64,000 bases of DNA, taken from Neoarius graeffei (lineage: Eukaryota > Chordata > Actinopteri > Siluriformes > Ariidae). The stretch lies in assembly GCF_027579695.1 (NCBI RefSeq), contig NC_083586.1:6878001-6942000 (forward strand). The letters are read 5' to 3'. The notes beneath the pieces are model-generated. The model saw only the letters and a list, made by a program, of their open reading frames with translations, was not told the origin of the DNA and ran no database searches. The position numbers were made by a program, and so were the translations under genes. The stretch's first letter is position 1; the number at the start of each line of letters is the position of its first letter. This document shows, piece by piece, positions 20,876 to 31,325 of this stretch.

Positions 20876-21964
20876 TCTCAAAAATGCCTTTGGGTGTCAC
20901 AATTCTGGATTTTGGTACCAGTCTAAAATAAAAAGTTGAAAAAATGTGTTCGATTCAATGTAATAGTTGAAGGAAACATTTGAACAATGTTGAATATATG
21001 TTGATTTTGTTGTCATCATACACTGCACCACTGGACGGGAGCCTGGGGTGCACTCTGGGTGAGACCATTTTGTGGGAGGGGGGTTTCCTATATTTCATTG
21101 AATTTCATTTATTTAATTTAGAATTTTAATAGAGCACAAGGAACTATGAAGAATAGATTATTATTTATGGTTATGTGCAAATATTGTGTGTGCAACATGT
21201 AAGGAAAAAATGAACAGAAAAACAAACATCTCCATTTTCTACCGTACCGGCCGCTATTTGGAATGGTCCAAATAACCGTCTCTCAGAAGAACTTTCAGAA
21301 GAGCTCGAGCTCTGTTGACAACGAGACTTATGACCATAGACTGTCCGTGCTTGCGACTGAAGAAATTTGCTTCAACAACACTGGCCAGTTCTCCTCTTTG
21401 TGGTAAGTGTGGTTAAAAATAGTGGTTAAGTGTATAGGCTTCGTAGTAGTGAAATGGTAGCTATAAAAGGACAGCTCTCTGTGACAATTAACCTGACCTG
21501 TATTATCGTGATTTTCATAAGGTGAGGCAGGTCTGCTATGCTAGAAATGGCTAGGCTTACCCAGCAGGCCTTCAGCGAATTGGTGAAAAATTGGCTTCGG
21601 TACGCCCCTTGGCGTGTCGGGGGAAAGAAAAGGAACTAGATATAAGTGAACTTGATATTCCTAAATTGCTGTTTTGTAAAAGCAAGAGGTGATTTGTAGT
21701 ATTTGCTGTCTGCAAAACATTCTATCATGAGCACTGACATAAATGTTGCCTCTGCTTCTCCCACAGCCTCCACTTCAGGATTGAAGTCTTTTTTTTCTGT
21801 TGTTACTGACACAATAAAACAACAATAACAAACAATCCCTCTTCTGTTATTTCATTCAGTAATTGACAAATATGTATGAATGTATGTGGTTGTATGCAGT
21901 GTTTGATCTGTCTGTGTAGGCTGATAGACACCCATGAAGTAACTCTGAATGAATAATAAAAGTA
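20876..21964. other. No gene identified
   Basis: I see no conserved protein frame or structural RNA. A G-rich run (21075-21085) and scattered AT-rich DNA are the only features before the next SINE. Confidence 0.45.
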
Positions 21965-21979
21965 ATTATACTCTATTAG

Positions 21980-22350
21980 GGCGGCACGGTGGTGTAGTGG
22001 TTAGCGCTGTCGCCTCACAGCAAGAAGGTCCTGGGTTCGAGCCCCGGGGCTGGCGAGGGCCTTTCTGTGCGGAGTTTGCATGTTCTCCCCGTGTCCGCGT
22101 GGGTTTCCTCCGGGTGCTCCGGTTTCCCCCACAGTCCAAAGACATGCAGGTTAGGTTAACTGGTGACTCTAAATTGACTGTAGGTGTGAATGTGAGTGTG
22201 AATGGTTGTCTGTGTCTATGTGTCAGCCCTGTGATGACCTGGCGACTTGTCCAGGGTGTACCCCGCCTTTCGCCCATAGTCAGCTGGGATAGGCTCCAGC
22301 TTGCCTGCGACCCTGTAGAAGGATAAAGCGGCTAGAGATGATGAGATGAG
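21980..22350 (+). mobile_element. tRNA-derived SINE, copy 2, perfect 15-bp TSD
   Basis: Same family as 734-1106, with an intact head (GTAGTGGTTAGCGC; GGTTCGAGCCC) and GATGA tail. Flanked by identical ATTATACTCTATTAG at 21965-21979 and 22351-22365. The perfect duplication suggests a comparatively recent insertion. The 125-codon open frame through it is not a gene. Confidence 0.97.
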
Positions 22351-22424
22351 ATTATACTCTATTAGCATATATACCTTTTAGATAATGGTCAAACAGATAT
22401 CGATTCAGTGTCATGACATGTCGA

Positions 22425-22790
22425 TTTCCATTTTGATGATGGTTGAATCACCATTGATTCAGTATATTATTTCAACATGAAATCAACGGAAATTTAAATG
22501 TAAGTTTCTATTTAGATGATGGTTGAATCACCATTGATTCAGTATATTATTTCAACATGAAATCAACGGAAATTTAAATGTAAGTTTCTATTTAGATGAT
22601 GGTTGAATCACCATTGATTCAGTATATTATTTCAACATGAAATCAACGGAAATTTAAATGTAAGTTTCTATTTAGATGATGGTTGAATCACCATTGATTC
22701 AGTATATTATTTCAACATGAAATCAACGGAAATTTAAATGTAAGTTTCTATTTAGATGATGGTTGAATCACTATTGATTCAATGCTGATA
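22425..22790 (+). repeat. 80-bp tandem repeat, about 4.5 units
   Basis: The word GATGATGGTTGAATCACC starts at 22435, 22515, 22595 and 22675, with a fifth, slightly different start at 22755: a constant 80-bp period. The central units are virtually identical, including GTAAGTTTCTATTTA. The last unit diverges into related sequence made of TTGATTCAAC and ATTTCAA words up to 22915. Units are contiguous with no spacers, so this is a minisatellite and not a CRISPR array. Confidence 0.96.
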
Positions 22791-22915
22791 GGGTTGAAAA
22801 TTAAACGTTGATTCAACCCAAATTCAAGGGGACACTTTCAATATCATTTCAACATTATTTCAATGTTTTCTGCCAAATGCTATTTCAATGTTGATTCAAC
22901 TGATTTTTGCTATCT
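22791..22915 (+). repeat. Diverged TTGATTCAAC-rich edge of the tandem repeat
   Basis: Repeated imperfect words (ATTCAACC, TTTCAATGTT, TTGATTCAAC) continue the theme of the 80-bp array and end at CTATCTGGG, directly where LINE copy B begins. Confidence 0.6.
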
Positions 22916-23486
22916 GGGCTCTCCACGTCACGTGTCGAACAGGTTTGCTCTCCTTAGTGATGCACCCACTGAGAAACCTACAAGAGCTTTGGTTATAGGG
23001 GACTCTATCATACGGCACGTGAAATTAGCTCAGCGTTTAGGGGCACCAGCAACTTTAGTTAGGTGTATACTGGGAGCCAGGGTGCCGGACATAGCAGGTA
23101 ATCTTAGGGTCCTAGGCAAGCACAGGTTCTCAAAGATAGTTATCCATGTAGGAGCGAATGATATACACCTTTGTCAGTTTGAGGTTACTAAGAGTAACTT
23201 TGTAGAGGTGTTTAAATTAGCGAAGGCGATGTCCGATGCTGTAGTCTGCTCTGGCCCCATCACAATGCGGCGTGGCGATGTAGCTTACAGCAGGTTATGG
23301 TCACTGAACTGCTGGTTGTCCAGGTGGTGAACTGAAAACAGTGTGGGCTTTATAGATAATTGGGCTAATTTTGAGGGTACTGCTGGCCTGTTAGGGCGGG
23401 ATGGTATCCATCCCACTCAGGAAGGTGCTGCTCTCATTTCCTGCAGCATAGGTCATAGTCTCAGAACAGGCCTAGTTAATTTCTGA
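22916..23486 (+). pseudogene. LINE copy B ORF1, SGNH-esterase domain
   Basis: Starts inside ORF1 at the SNRFALLSDAPTEKP segment. Esterase blocks are visible: VIGDSIIRHVK (block I Ser), GARVPDIAGN (block II), IHVGANDIH (block III) and DGIHPTQEG (block V with Asp and His). A TGA at 23328-23330 interrupts the frame between SRW and TENS; translation would otherwise reach the normal end at 23486. Unlike copy A, all catalytic blocks are present. Confidence 0.85.
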
Positions 23487-23639
23487 CAATCCAGAGCCAA
23501 GACCAGGGAGCAGACAAACAGGCTAAACCGACTGTCTGCTAGCTGCACAGAGTCGTCACTCAGGGTCCACTACATCGAGACTGTGTCTGTTCCCCGAGTT
23601 TAACAAAAAAGTAGAAATATTCAGAGAGTTTGTTCCAGT

Positions 23640-24206
23640 AACCTAATCAATATAAAATTAGATCATACTGACTGTACAGCTGCTGCCAGCACCTTTGATC
23701 TAAAGGTGGAGCTATTAAATATTAGATCTCTTACATCTAAAGCGCTAATGGTTAATTAACTCATTACTGATCAGGAATTTAATGTACTTTGTTTAACTGA
23801 AACATTGATTAAGCCAAATGAATATATACCATTAAATTAAGCTAGTCCTCCTGGATACAGTTATATACACCAGCCTCATCTAACTGGCAGAGGAGGTGGT
23901 GTCGCGGTTATTTATAATGATTATCTAGGTGTAACACAAAAACCTGGTGATATATTTAATACATTTGAAGTTCTTCATACTCATATAATGTATGTGGCCT
24001 CGAAAAATAAGTCTACCCAGTTAATTCCGTTACTTATTATTTACAGGCCCCTGGGGCCATATTCTGAGTTTCTTTCTGAATTTGTAGATTTTATCTCAGA
24101 TCTGGTTATTTCCTTAGACAAAGCTTTAGTTGTCGGAGATTTTAATATTCACTTCAATAACCCAGAAGACCCTTTGAAAACAGCATTTGTGTTTATTTTA
24201 GATTCA
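23640..24206 (+). pseudogene. LINE copy B ORF2, endonuclease part
   Basis: Encodes ELLNIRSLTSKALMVN, LCLTET, GGVAVIYNDY, IIYRPLGPYSEFLSEF and VVGDFNIHFNNPED, the usual order of apurinic-type endonuclease motifs, here with the GDFN Asp intact. In-frame stops occur after KALMVN and before ASPPGY. It is cut at 24206 by the hAT insertion and resumes at 30665. Confidence 0.85.
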
Positions 24207-24214
24207 GTAGGGAT
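24207..24214. repeat. hAT target-site duplication, left (GTAGGGAT)
   Basis: Identical to 30657-30664. In LINE copy C the same place (about 63583) has one copy only, in the form TATGGAT. An 8-bp duplication is diagnostic of hAT insertion. Confidence 0.95.
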
Positions 24215-24342
24215 CAGTGGCGGCTGGTAGTCTTTCAAACAGGGGAGGCTGGTCGGTTACGATATTTCCAGATTTTAAAAGAAAAAACATCAATTTTGCC
24301 CATACTCTTGCCTCTGATCTTGCTGATTGTTGGCAGCGTCAC

Positions 24343-24664
24343 TGTGGCAGCGGGGGCGTGGTCAAGCGTCGGTCTGTGACAGGAGGGTGGAGCCAGGGAA
24401 GGTGAGTGGCAGAATCGCTACACCTGACGGTAATTAACCTGTGTTTTGGGTGTGTTTTCCCCAGTAAACCGCTCCCTATTTAAGGATGCTAAGAGAGAGC
24501 AGAGGGAGCGCGACCCGGGCTTGGAGGAAGAGTGTGTGTGTCTGAGAGTGCGTGTGCTTATGTTGCCTAGACTGAAAAGTTGGGGAAAATAAATAAGCCT
24601 TCTCTACCTCCAAAACATTGTCCTGCCGTCCTCTGTGCTCCACCCACACAGTGTTCGCGCTACA
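24343..24664 (+). mobile_element. 5' LTR of Gypsy copy 2
   Basis: Begins TGTGGCAGCGGGGGCGTGGT and ends ...CGCGCTACA. It contains a TATTTAAGG box (24477-24485) and an AATAAATAAGCC polyadenylation-type signal (24588-24599), consistent with U3-R-U5. Differs from the 3' LTR by about ten bases. Confidence 0.94.
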
Positions 24665-24665
24665 G

Positions 24666-24682
24666 TGGTGCCGAAACCCGGG
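24666..24682 (+). promoter_or_regulatory. Primer-binding site of Gypsy copy 2
   Basis: TGGTGCCGAAACCCGGG begins one base after the LTR. It begins with TGG, the complement of a tRNA 3' CCA end, and would pair with a tRNA acceptor/T-arm. I do not assign the tRNA species. Confidence 0.85.
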
Positions 24683-24683
24683 A

Positions 24684-25592
24684 AAGGTGGAGCACCAGTC
24701 CTGCAGCTCCATAAAATCCTCCCCGTTCACGGACTTGGTCCACGCCCTCGCCACGGCTCAGCAGAGCCAGCACCAGGCACTCGTCACGCTCCGAAAGGAG
24801 CAGGAGTGCCGCTTCGAAGCCCTGGTGCTGGCCCAGCAGGAAGATCGAGAGGCGTTCCGGCGTCTCCTTGCGTCGGTGGGGTCCACCAGCGCCCCGGCCG
24901 CGGGCCCGTCTCCCCTCACCTTGACCAAGATGGGCCCGCAGGACAACCCTGAGGCTTTCATCACCTTGTTTGAGCAGGTCGCCGAAGCCTCGGGGTGGCC
25001 GATGGAGCAGCGCGCGGCGCGCCTCCTCCCCCTCCTGACGGGAGATGCGCAGCTGGCCGCACTACAGCTCCCCGCCGACCGCCAGCTGGCCTACGCTGAC
25101 CTTCGCCGGGCCGTCCTCCAGCACGTGGGGTGCACGCCGGAGCAGCAGCGTCAGCGCTTCCGCGCGCTGCGGATCGAGGAAGTCGGCAGCCCGTTTGCTT
25201 TTGGCCAGCAGCTCCGGGACGCCTGCTGGCGGTGGCTGAGGGCCGAAGATCGCGACGCCGAGGGAATCATCGACCAGGTGGCGCTGGAACAGTTCATCGC
25301 CCACTTACCAGCCGGAACCGCGGAGTGGGTCCAGTGCCACCGCCCGGCGTCGCTGGATCAGACCGTAGGACTGGCGGAGGATCATCTGGCGGCTGTTCCG
25401 GCGGCAGGACAACGGACGACAGCGTCTTCTCTCTCCTCTTCTCTCTCTCTTTCTCCCCCCCCCCCATGTCCCGTCCTCGCCCCATTCCCCCACCACGGAG
25501 GCGGGGGCTGGCTCCACCCCAGCCGACCCGCCGCACCCGTGGTGCCCTCCCATTCTTCCCTTCTGTGTCTGTCTCTCCCCCCCCTCAGGTGA
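24684..25592 (+). pseudogene. Gypsy copy 2 gag, SCAN-like capsid
   Basis: An open frame runs through a Gln/Glu-rich helical N-terminus (TAQQSQHQALVTLRKEQECR), then the SCAN-like capsid (DNPEAFITLFEQVAEASGWP, LRDACWRWLRAEDRDAEGII, GTAEWVQCHRPASLD). It then enters a Ser/Pro-rich tail from CT and C runs and stops at 25590-25592. Gag forms the particle. The first in-frame ATG is deep (about 24930), so the normal start is mutated or upstream. The nucleocapsid knuckle lies in another frame, after the low-complexity tract, so an indel or programmed shift occurs there. Confidence 0.8.
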
Positions 25593-28500
25593 GTGAGCCC
25601 CCGAACACAGCTGCAGAGGGAAGGCCCGGGCCGGTTTGCTGGCGCTGCGGGGAACCGGGCCACCTGCAGCAACAGTGTGCAGCGATGGAGGTGGGGGCGG
25701 TGGTGCGGATCCCCGACACGCCAGAAGCTGCCCTCGATCGGGCTGGAGCGTATCGCATACCGGTAAGTGTACAAGGGGCTACATATCAGGCGTTGGTGGA
25801 TTCAGGTTGCAATCAGACCTCGATCCGCCAAAGCCTGGTGCAAGACGAGGCATTGGGGGGAGCACAAGGGGTGAAGGTGTTGTGTGTGCACGGGGATATT
25901 CACAGCTACCTGTTGGTGTCGGTCCACATACATTTCAGAGGGGAAAAATTGATAGTGAAGGCGGCGGTTAATCCTCTCCTTACCCACTCTTTGATCTTGG
26001 GGACTGATTGGCCGGGACTTCGGGGTTTAATGGCACGCCTAGTAAAGAGTGGGTCCTGCCAGTTGACAGGGGAAGGTCCCGGTGTCGCTTTGGCTGGAGC
26101 TGCGGTCGCAGAGCCGTCTATGTCATCTCCACGACATAGCGAGGAGCCGCTGGCCCCTCCTCTTTCTATTGGGGAATCCCTCGCGGATTTCCCACTGGAA
26201 CAATCGCGAGACGAGACTCTGCGACACGCGTTTGACCAAGTGAGAGTAATCGATGCTCAAACGCTCCAGCCGAACACCACCCCGTCCTTCCCCTATTTTT
26301 CCATTTTGAAGAATAGGTTATACCGAGTGACGTAGGACACTCAGACGAAAGAGCGAGTCACCCAGTTGTTAATTCCAAAGAGCCGCCGGGAATTGGTATT
26401 CCAGGTGGCTCACTTTAATCCCATGGCTGGACACCTCGGGCAGGATAAGACACTCGCCCGGATAATGGCCCGATTCTATTGGCCAGGGATTCGCGGCGAC
26501 GTCCGGAAGTGGTGTACGGCATGCCGCGAATGCCAGTTAGTAAATCCAGCGGCCATTCCAAAAGCGCCCTTGCGCCCCCTACCATTAATCGAGACCCCGT
26601 TCAAAAGAATTGGGATGGATCTCGTCGGGCCATTAGATCGGTCAACACGAGGGTACCGCTTTATATTAGTTCTGGTGGACTATGCAACGCGATACCTGGA
26701 AGCGGTGCCTCTTCGCAATATCTCAGCACGCAGTATTGCAGAGGCCCTCTTCCACGTCATCTCCCGGGTTGGAATCCCGAAAGAGATTCTGACTGACCAA
26801 GGCACCTCGTTTATGCCACGAACACTGAGCGAACTGTATGGGCTACTGGGTATTAAGCCGATCCGCACCAGCATTTATCACCCACAGACGGATGGTTTAG
26901 TTGAACGGTTCAATCACACCCTCAAGCATATTATCAAAAAATTCGTAAGTGAGGACGCACGTAACTGGGATAAGTGGCTCGAACCCCTGCTGTTTGCAGT
27001 GCGAGAGGTCCCCCAAGCCTCCACGGGGTTCTCCCCGTTTGAATTATTATATGGGCGTAAGCCGCGCGGCATCTTAGTTGTACTGCGGGAAAACTGGGAG
27101 GAGGGACCTTCCCAGAGCAAAAACGAAATTCAGTACGTTATGGATCTGCGCGCAAAACTCCACACGCTCACCCACCTAACTCAGGAGAATTTGCGGCAGG
27201 CCCAGGAACAGCAAACCCGCCTGTACAACAAGGGCACACACCTTAGAGAGTTCACTCTGGGAGATAAGGTACTCGTCCTGTTGCCCACGTCGAGCTCCAA
27301 ATTAATCGCCAAGTGGCAAGGACCCTTTGAGGTCACACGGTAAGTCGGGGACGTCGAATATGAGGTTAGGCGAATGGACAGGGAGGGAGCACTACAGATC
27401 TACCACCTCAATCTGCTGAAACGCTGGAACGAGGAGGTCCCCGTGGCATTGGTGTCGGTAGTTCCGGAGAAGGCGGAGCTGGGGCTGGAGGTCCAAAAAG
27501 GGACATTGGCATCACGTACCTCTCCGGTCCCCTGGGGAGACCACCTCTCCCCGACCCAACTCACGGAGGTCGCCCAGTTGCAGGCCGAGTTTTCGGATGT
27601 GTTCTCGCCCCTGCCCGGTCGCACTAGCCTCATAGAACACCACATAGAGATGACCCCGGGGGTGGTAGTGCGTAGCTGTCCTTATAGATTACCCGAACAC
27701 AAAAAAAAGGTGGTTCGGGAAGAACTTCAGACCATGCTCGAAATGGGCATCGTCGAGGAGTCCCACAGTGACTGGAGCAGCCCGGTGGTCTTGGTTCCCA
27801 AGGCCGACGGCTCGGTCCGGTTCTGTGCGGACTATAGAAAAGTCAACGCGGTGTCTAAATTCGACGCGTACCCAATGCCTCGTATTGATGAGCTGCTCGA
27901 TCGACTAGGCACAGCTCGCTTTTACTTGACACTGGATTTGACGAAGGGATATTGGCAGATCCCCTTGACTCCATTATCCCAGGAAAAAACGGCCTTTTCC
28001 ACACCGTTCGATTTACACCAGTTCGTCACACTTCTGTTTGGGCTGTTTGGGGCGCCCGCTATGTTTCAGCGGCTGATGGACCAGGTCCTCCGGCCCCACG
28101 CCACCTATGCGGCCGCTTACCTAGACGACATCATCATTTATAGTAATGACTGGCAGTGGCACCTGCAACACCTGAGGGCCGTCCTTAGGTCGCTGAGGCG
28201 GGCGGGGCTCACTGCCAACCCGAAGAAGTGTGCGATTGGGCGGGTGGAAGTACGGTATCTGAGCTTCCACTTGGGTAACGGGCAGGTGCGTCCCCAAATT
28301 AATAAGACAGCAGCGATTGCGGCCTGCCCGAGGCCCAAGACCAAAAAGGGGGTGAGACAGTTCCTGAGGCTGGCTGGCTACTATCGTAGGTTTATACCTA
28401 ATTATTCGGACGTCACCAGCCCGCTGACTGACCTCACTAAAAAGGGGGCACCAGATCCGGTCCAGTGGACGGAGCAGTGCCAGCGGGCTTTCTCTGAGGT

Positions 28501-28959
28501 AAAGGCTGCACTGTGTGGGGGGCCACTTCTACACTCCCCTGACTTCTCTCTCCCTTTTTTGTTACAGACGGATGCGTCGGACAGAGGGCTGGGGGCCCTT
28601 TTGTCCCAGCAGGTGGAGGGGGAGGATCGCCCAGTCCTATACATCAGCCGGAAGCTGTCAGTGCATGAGGGGCGCTACAGCACAATTGAGAAAGAGTGCC
28701 TGGTGATCAAGTGGGCGGTCCTCGCCCTCCGTTACTACCTGCTGGGGCGCTCTTTCACCCTCTGTTCAGACCACGCGCCCCTCCAGTGGCTCCACCGCAT
28801 GAAGGATGCCAACGCGCAGATCACCCGTTGGTATCTGGCACTCCAACCCTTCAACTTCAAGGTGGTCCACAGGCCGGGGGCGCAGATGGTCGTGGCGGAC
28901 TTCCTCTCCCGTCAAGGGGGGGGGGATTCGGCTGTGGGCCGGACGGGCGCCCGGCCTGA
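25593..28959 (+). pseudogene. Gypsy copy 2 pol: knuckle, protease, integrase, RT, RNase H
   Basis: One frame with two nonsense codons: TAG at 26333 and TAA at 27341. In order: knuckle CWRCGEPGHLQQQC (25638-25680); protease QALVDSGCNQTSIRQ (about 25786); integrase zinc region HFNPMAGHLGQDKTLARI and CTACRECQ, core MDLVGPLD, LTDQGTSF and GLVERFNHT giving the D,D-35-E set; RT with PKADGSVRFCADYRKVN, LDLTKGYWQIPL, FGAPAMFQRLMDQVL and catalytic YLDD (about 28117); RNase H TDASDRGLGALLSQ and CSDHAPLQW. Integrase preceding RT is the reverse of ordinary Ty3/Gypsy order and defines the Gmr1 type. Both stops correspond to sense codons in copy 1. Confidence 0.93.
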
Positions 28960-28962
28960 GTC

Positions 28963-28976
28963 GGGCGGTGGGGGTA
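28963..28976 (+). promoter_or_regulatory. Polypurine tract of Gypsy copy 2
   Basis: CGGGCGGTGGGGGTA lies immediately upstream of the 3' LTR start TGTGGCAG, as in copy 1. Confidence 0.75.
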
Positions 28977-29298
28977 TGTGGCAGTGGGGGCGTGGTCAAG
29001 CGTCGGTCTGTGACAGGAGGGTGGAGCCAGGGAAGGTGAGTGGCAGAATCGCTACACCTGACGGTAATTAACCTGTGTTTTGTGCGTGTTTTCCCCAGTA
29101 AACCACTCCCTATTTAAGGAGGCTAAGAGAGAGCAGAGGGAGCACGACCCGGGCTTGGAGGAAGAGTGTATGTGTCTGAGAGTGCATGTGCTTACGTTGC
29201 CTAGACTGAAAAGTTGGGGAAAATAAATAAGCCTTCTCTACCTCCAAAACGTTGTCCTGCCGTCCTCTGTGCTCCACCCACACAGTGTTCGCGCTACA
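28977..29298 (+). mobile_element. 3' LTR of Gypsy copy 2
   Basis: Same length and layout as 24343-24664, followed by the GTCAC duplication. Visible differences from the 5' LTR include CAGC/CAGT near base 9, GGGTG/GTGCG, CCGCTCC/CCACTCC and GGATGC/GGAGGC; most of the rest are transitions. Confidence 0.94.
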
Positions 29299-29758
29299 GT
29301 CACAAACTGTGAAATAACAGGTTCTTTTGGCCCATTAGCCTACTGTCCAATATACATGATGGTGGTGTTGGGGGGGGGGGTATATTTTAACATTTTATAT
29401 TTTAAAATTGTGGCATGTTGTTTAAAAATTGATCATTATTGAAAGTAGCTCTTTGTCAGGAACCTCAGCAGTAGAGCTGGGTGCCACACATTTCATTCAA
29501 TGACACTTTCCCTATATTTTACTTATTTTGACTGAGAAATGTTTTATTGACAATTTTGATAACCCTTCACTTTTAATCCAGGTCTGTAGTGTGAAATGTT
29601 CTTGGCTGTGTTTTTGTTTAAAAATGTTTTCCAAATTGTAGCTGTGTTTAATTCATGTCCAGAAAAAAATATATTCCAATATAATATACTCAGCATAAAC
29701 ATTTTAAATAGATTCTATATTTTTGGTCCATCCATGACATATTACTAAGGTAGCCTAT

Positions 29759-29943
29759 TTACTGTTGTTGATGTGGGTCACTTGCTGTTAGCCAATTCAC
29801 TTTCTCGTACCAGGAGAGCTGAAAGGAATGAGTATTATTCCCTACCTTTTTCACCAAGTCAATTTGAGGCGTTGGTCTACCCTGCTCTATAATTTTAATT
29901 TTTTCCTCGAAAGGAAGACTGGCAAATGGCTTTGCCAAAATTA
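29759..29943 (-). pseudogene. hAT family 1 transposase N-terminal exon remnant (copy 1)
   Basis: The minus strand reads AKPFASLPFEEKIKIKEQG, RPTPQIDLVKKVGN and LSWYEKVNWLT, then a stop. The 'EKIxIKExGRPTP ... WYEKxxWL' pattern resembles the start of TTF/ZMYM-type hAT transposases, which have a zinc finger just after this point. The same segment is intact in the other copy (44942-45127). The catalytic domain is absent. Confidence 0.55.
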
Positions 29944-30312
29944 AATCAGCAATGCTTGGCCTCCGTGCGCAGCTTTCTTGCTAGCTGACTAGCCCCCTCA
30001 AGTTCAAGTTCAGTCACTCAAATAAACAAAATTTCTGGAACTACGATAGCAAACTTGACAACACTATATTTACACTTTATTTACAATGAAAATATATACA
30101 AACTAAAAAAGCTGGTAGAAACCATATGTAATGAATGAAATCGAAATGTAAGCTGATCTCTTACAATACACCACAGCACTTGCGAATCCGCATGGGACTG
30201 AACTGAAATTCACCGCTGCCTGTCTATAGTTGAAACGAGCTGTCAATCAAAGAAAATATCCGGCCGCTTTCACCAATCGCCAGTCTCCTCGCGGAAACTG
30301 CCATGTCCCTCC

Positions 30313-30545
30313 CATGTGAGGCTCGGAGTCCGTAGGCGGGCATTTTCGCAGTATTTGTACAATTACTGTCTTGCATTTTGAGATTGAAAAGCGCATAGCT
30401 CCCAAATGCCATTGAAGTCCACTGAGGCTGGGAGTCTGTGGGAGTCCGTGGGCGGGTGTTTTCGCAGTATTTGTCCAATAATTGTCTTGCATTTTGAGAT
30501 TGAAAAGCGCAGAGCTCCCAAATGCCACTGAAGTCCACTGAGGCT
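30313..30545 (-). repeat. Internal tandem duplication of hAT family 1 (copy 1)
   Basis: Two imperfect units of about 116 bp, each with TTTTGAGATTGAAAAGCGCA and CCCAAATGCCA and ending at CACTGAGGCTG. Open frames across it on both strands simply follow the repeat. Confidence 0.8.
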
Positions 30546-30656
30546 GCGCTGCATCACGCTGTCATGAGGGGGAAAATCTCACGCACACATTAAAGTTATA
30601 AGGGCATTTTTAGAGGAGGCTGAGCCTCCCTCGTTGTCTTAGAGCAATCACCCGTG

Positions 30657-30990
30657 GTAGGGATTAATCAGAATGTCAGGACCGACCCATAATGGTGGTC
30701 ATACCCTCAATCTAATACTAACATTCAGGTTAAACGTAGACAATATAGTCTTACTTCCACAGTCTGAAGTTATCTCAGATCATTATCTCATCTCATTCAA
30801 ACTATGTCTGAGTAATAATATATGCACCTCACCACACTACTGTATTAAACATACATTCACATCAACTACTGCACAGAGCTTTATTAATGATCTCCCAGAG
30901 TTATCAACTTTGATTGGGTCACTGTCAGCCCCTGCAGAACTTGATCAGGCAACTGACTGCTTAGAGTCAGCATACCGCCATACCTTAGAT
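30657..30990 (+). pseudogene. LINE copy B ORF2, after the hAT: endonuclease end and linker
   Basis: Resumes with the right hAT duplication GTAGGGAT and continues GPTHNGGHTLNLILTFRLNVD, SEVISDHYLISFKLCLSNN and LESAYRHTLDQ, matching copy C at 63590-63920. It stops at 30990 where the second hAT begins. Confidence 0.88.
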
Positions 30991-31063
30991 CAGTGATTCT
31001 CAAACTGTGGTACGCGTACCACTAGTGGTACGTGGGCTCCATCTAGTGGTATGTCAAAGAATC

Positions 31064-31142
31064 TCATCTCATCTCATCTCATCTCATCTCATCTCATCTC
31101 ATCTCATGTCATCTCATCTCATCTCATCTCATCTCATCTCAT
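31064..31142. repeat. (TCATC)n tract, expanded SINE tail
   Basis: About fifteen uninterrupted CATCT-type pentamers with one variant (CATGT). It is the 3' tail of the minus-strand SINE and much longer than in the other copies. Confidence 0.93.
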
Positions 31143-31325
31143 TATCTCTAGCCGCTTTATCCTGTTCTACAGGGTCGCAGGCAAGCTGGAGCCTATCCCA
31201 GCTGACGACGGGTGAAAGGCGGGGTACACCCTGGACAAGTTGCCAGGTCATCACAGGGCTGACACATAGACACAGACAACCATTCACACTCACATTCACA
31301 CCTACGATCAATTTAGAGTCACCAG

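Larger units (their letters stand above)
24343..29298 (+). mobile_element. Gmr1-like Ty3/Gypsy retrotransposon, copy 2, with both LTRs
   Basis: Two LTRs of about 322 bp flank a primer-binding site, SCAN-like gag, pol and polypurine tract. GTCAC duplications at 24338-24342 and 29299-29303 are the 5-bp target sites, and the hAT copy at 44240-45706 gives the unoccupied sequence. In pol the integrase lies before RT, the unusual order of the Gmr1 group of deuterostome Ty3/Gypsy elements. About ten substitutions separate the LTRs (roughly 3%), so insertion is fairly recent but not new. Two nonsense codons in pol (26333, 27341) and a gag/pol frame disruption make it defective. Confidence 0.95.
24215..30656 (-). 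mobile_element. Non-autonomous hAT element, family 1 copy 1, containing a Gypsy
   Basis: Ends are CAGTGGCGGCTGG at the left and CACCCGTG at the right, flanked by GTAGGGAT duplications. Without the nested Gypsy (24343-29298 plus one GTCAC) it is about 1.48 kb and matches 44240-45706 in inverted orientation along its whole length. Only a short N-terminal transposase exon survives (29759-29943). The terminal inverted repeats are imperfect. Confidence 0.93.

Noticed and set aside
22425-22790. CRISPR-like regular array
   Set aside because: The 80-bp units are contiguous with no unique spacers, no cas genes, and the context is a vertebrate genome.
30224-30557. Repeated WELCAFQSQNAR-type peptide on several frames (also 44310-44662)
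   Set aside because: It arises from a tandem duplication inside a non-autonomous hAT and appears in all three frames, so it is a by-product of the repeat.
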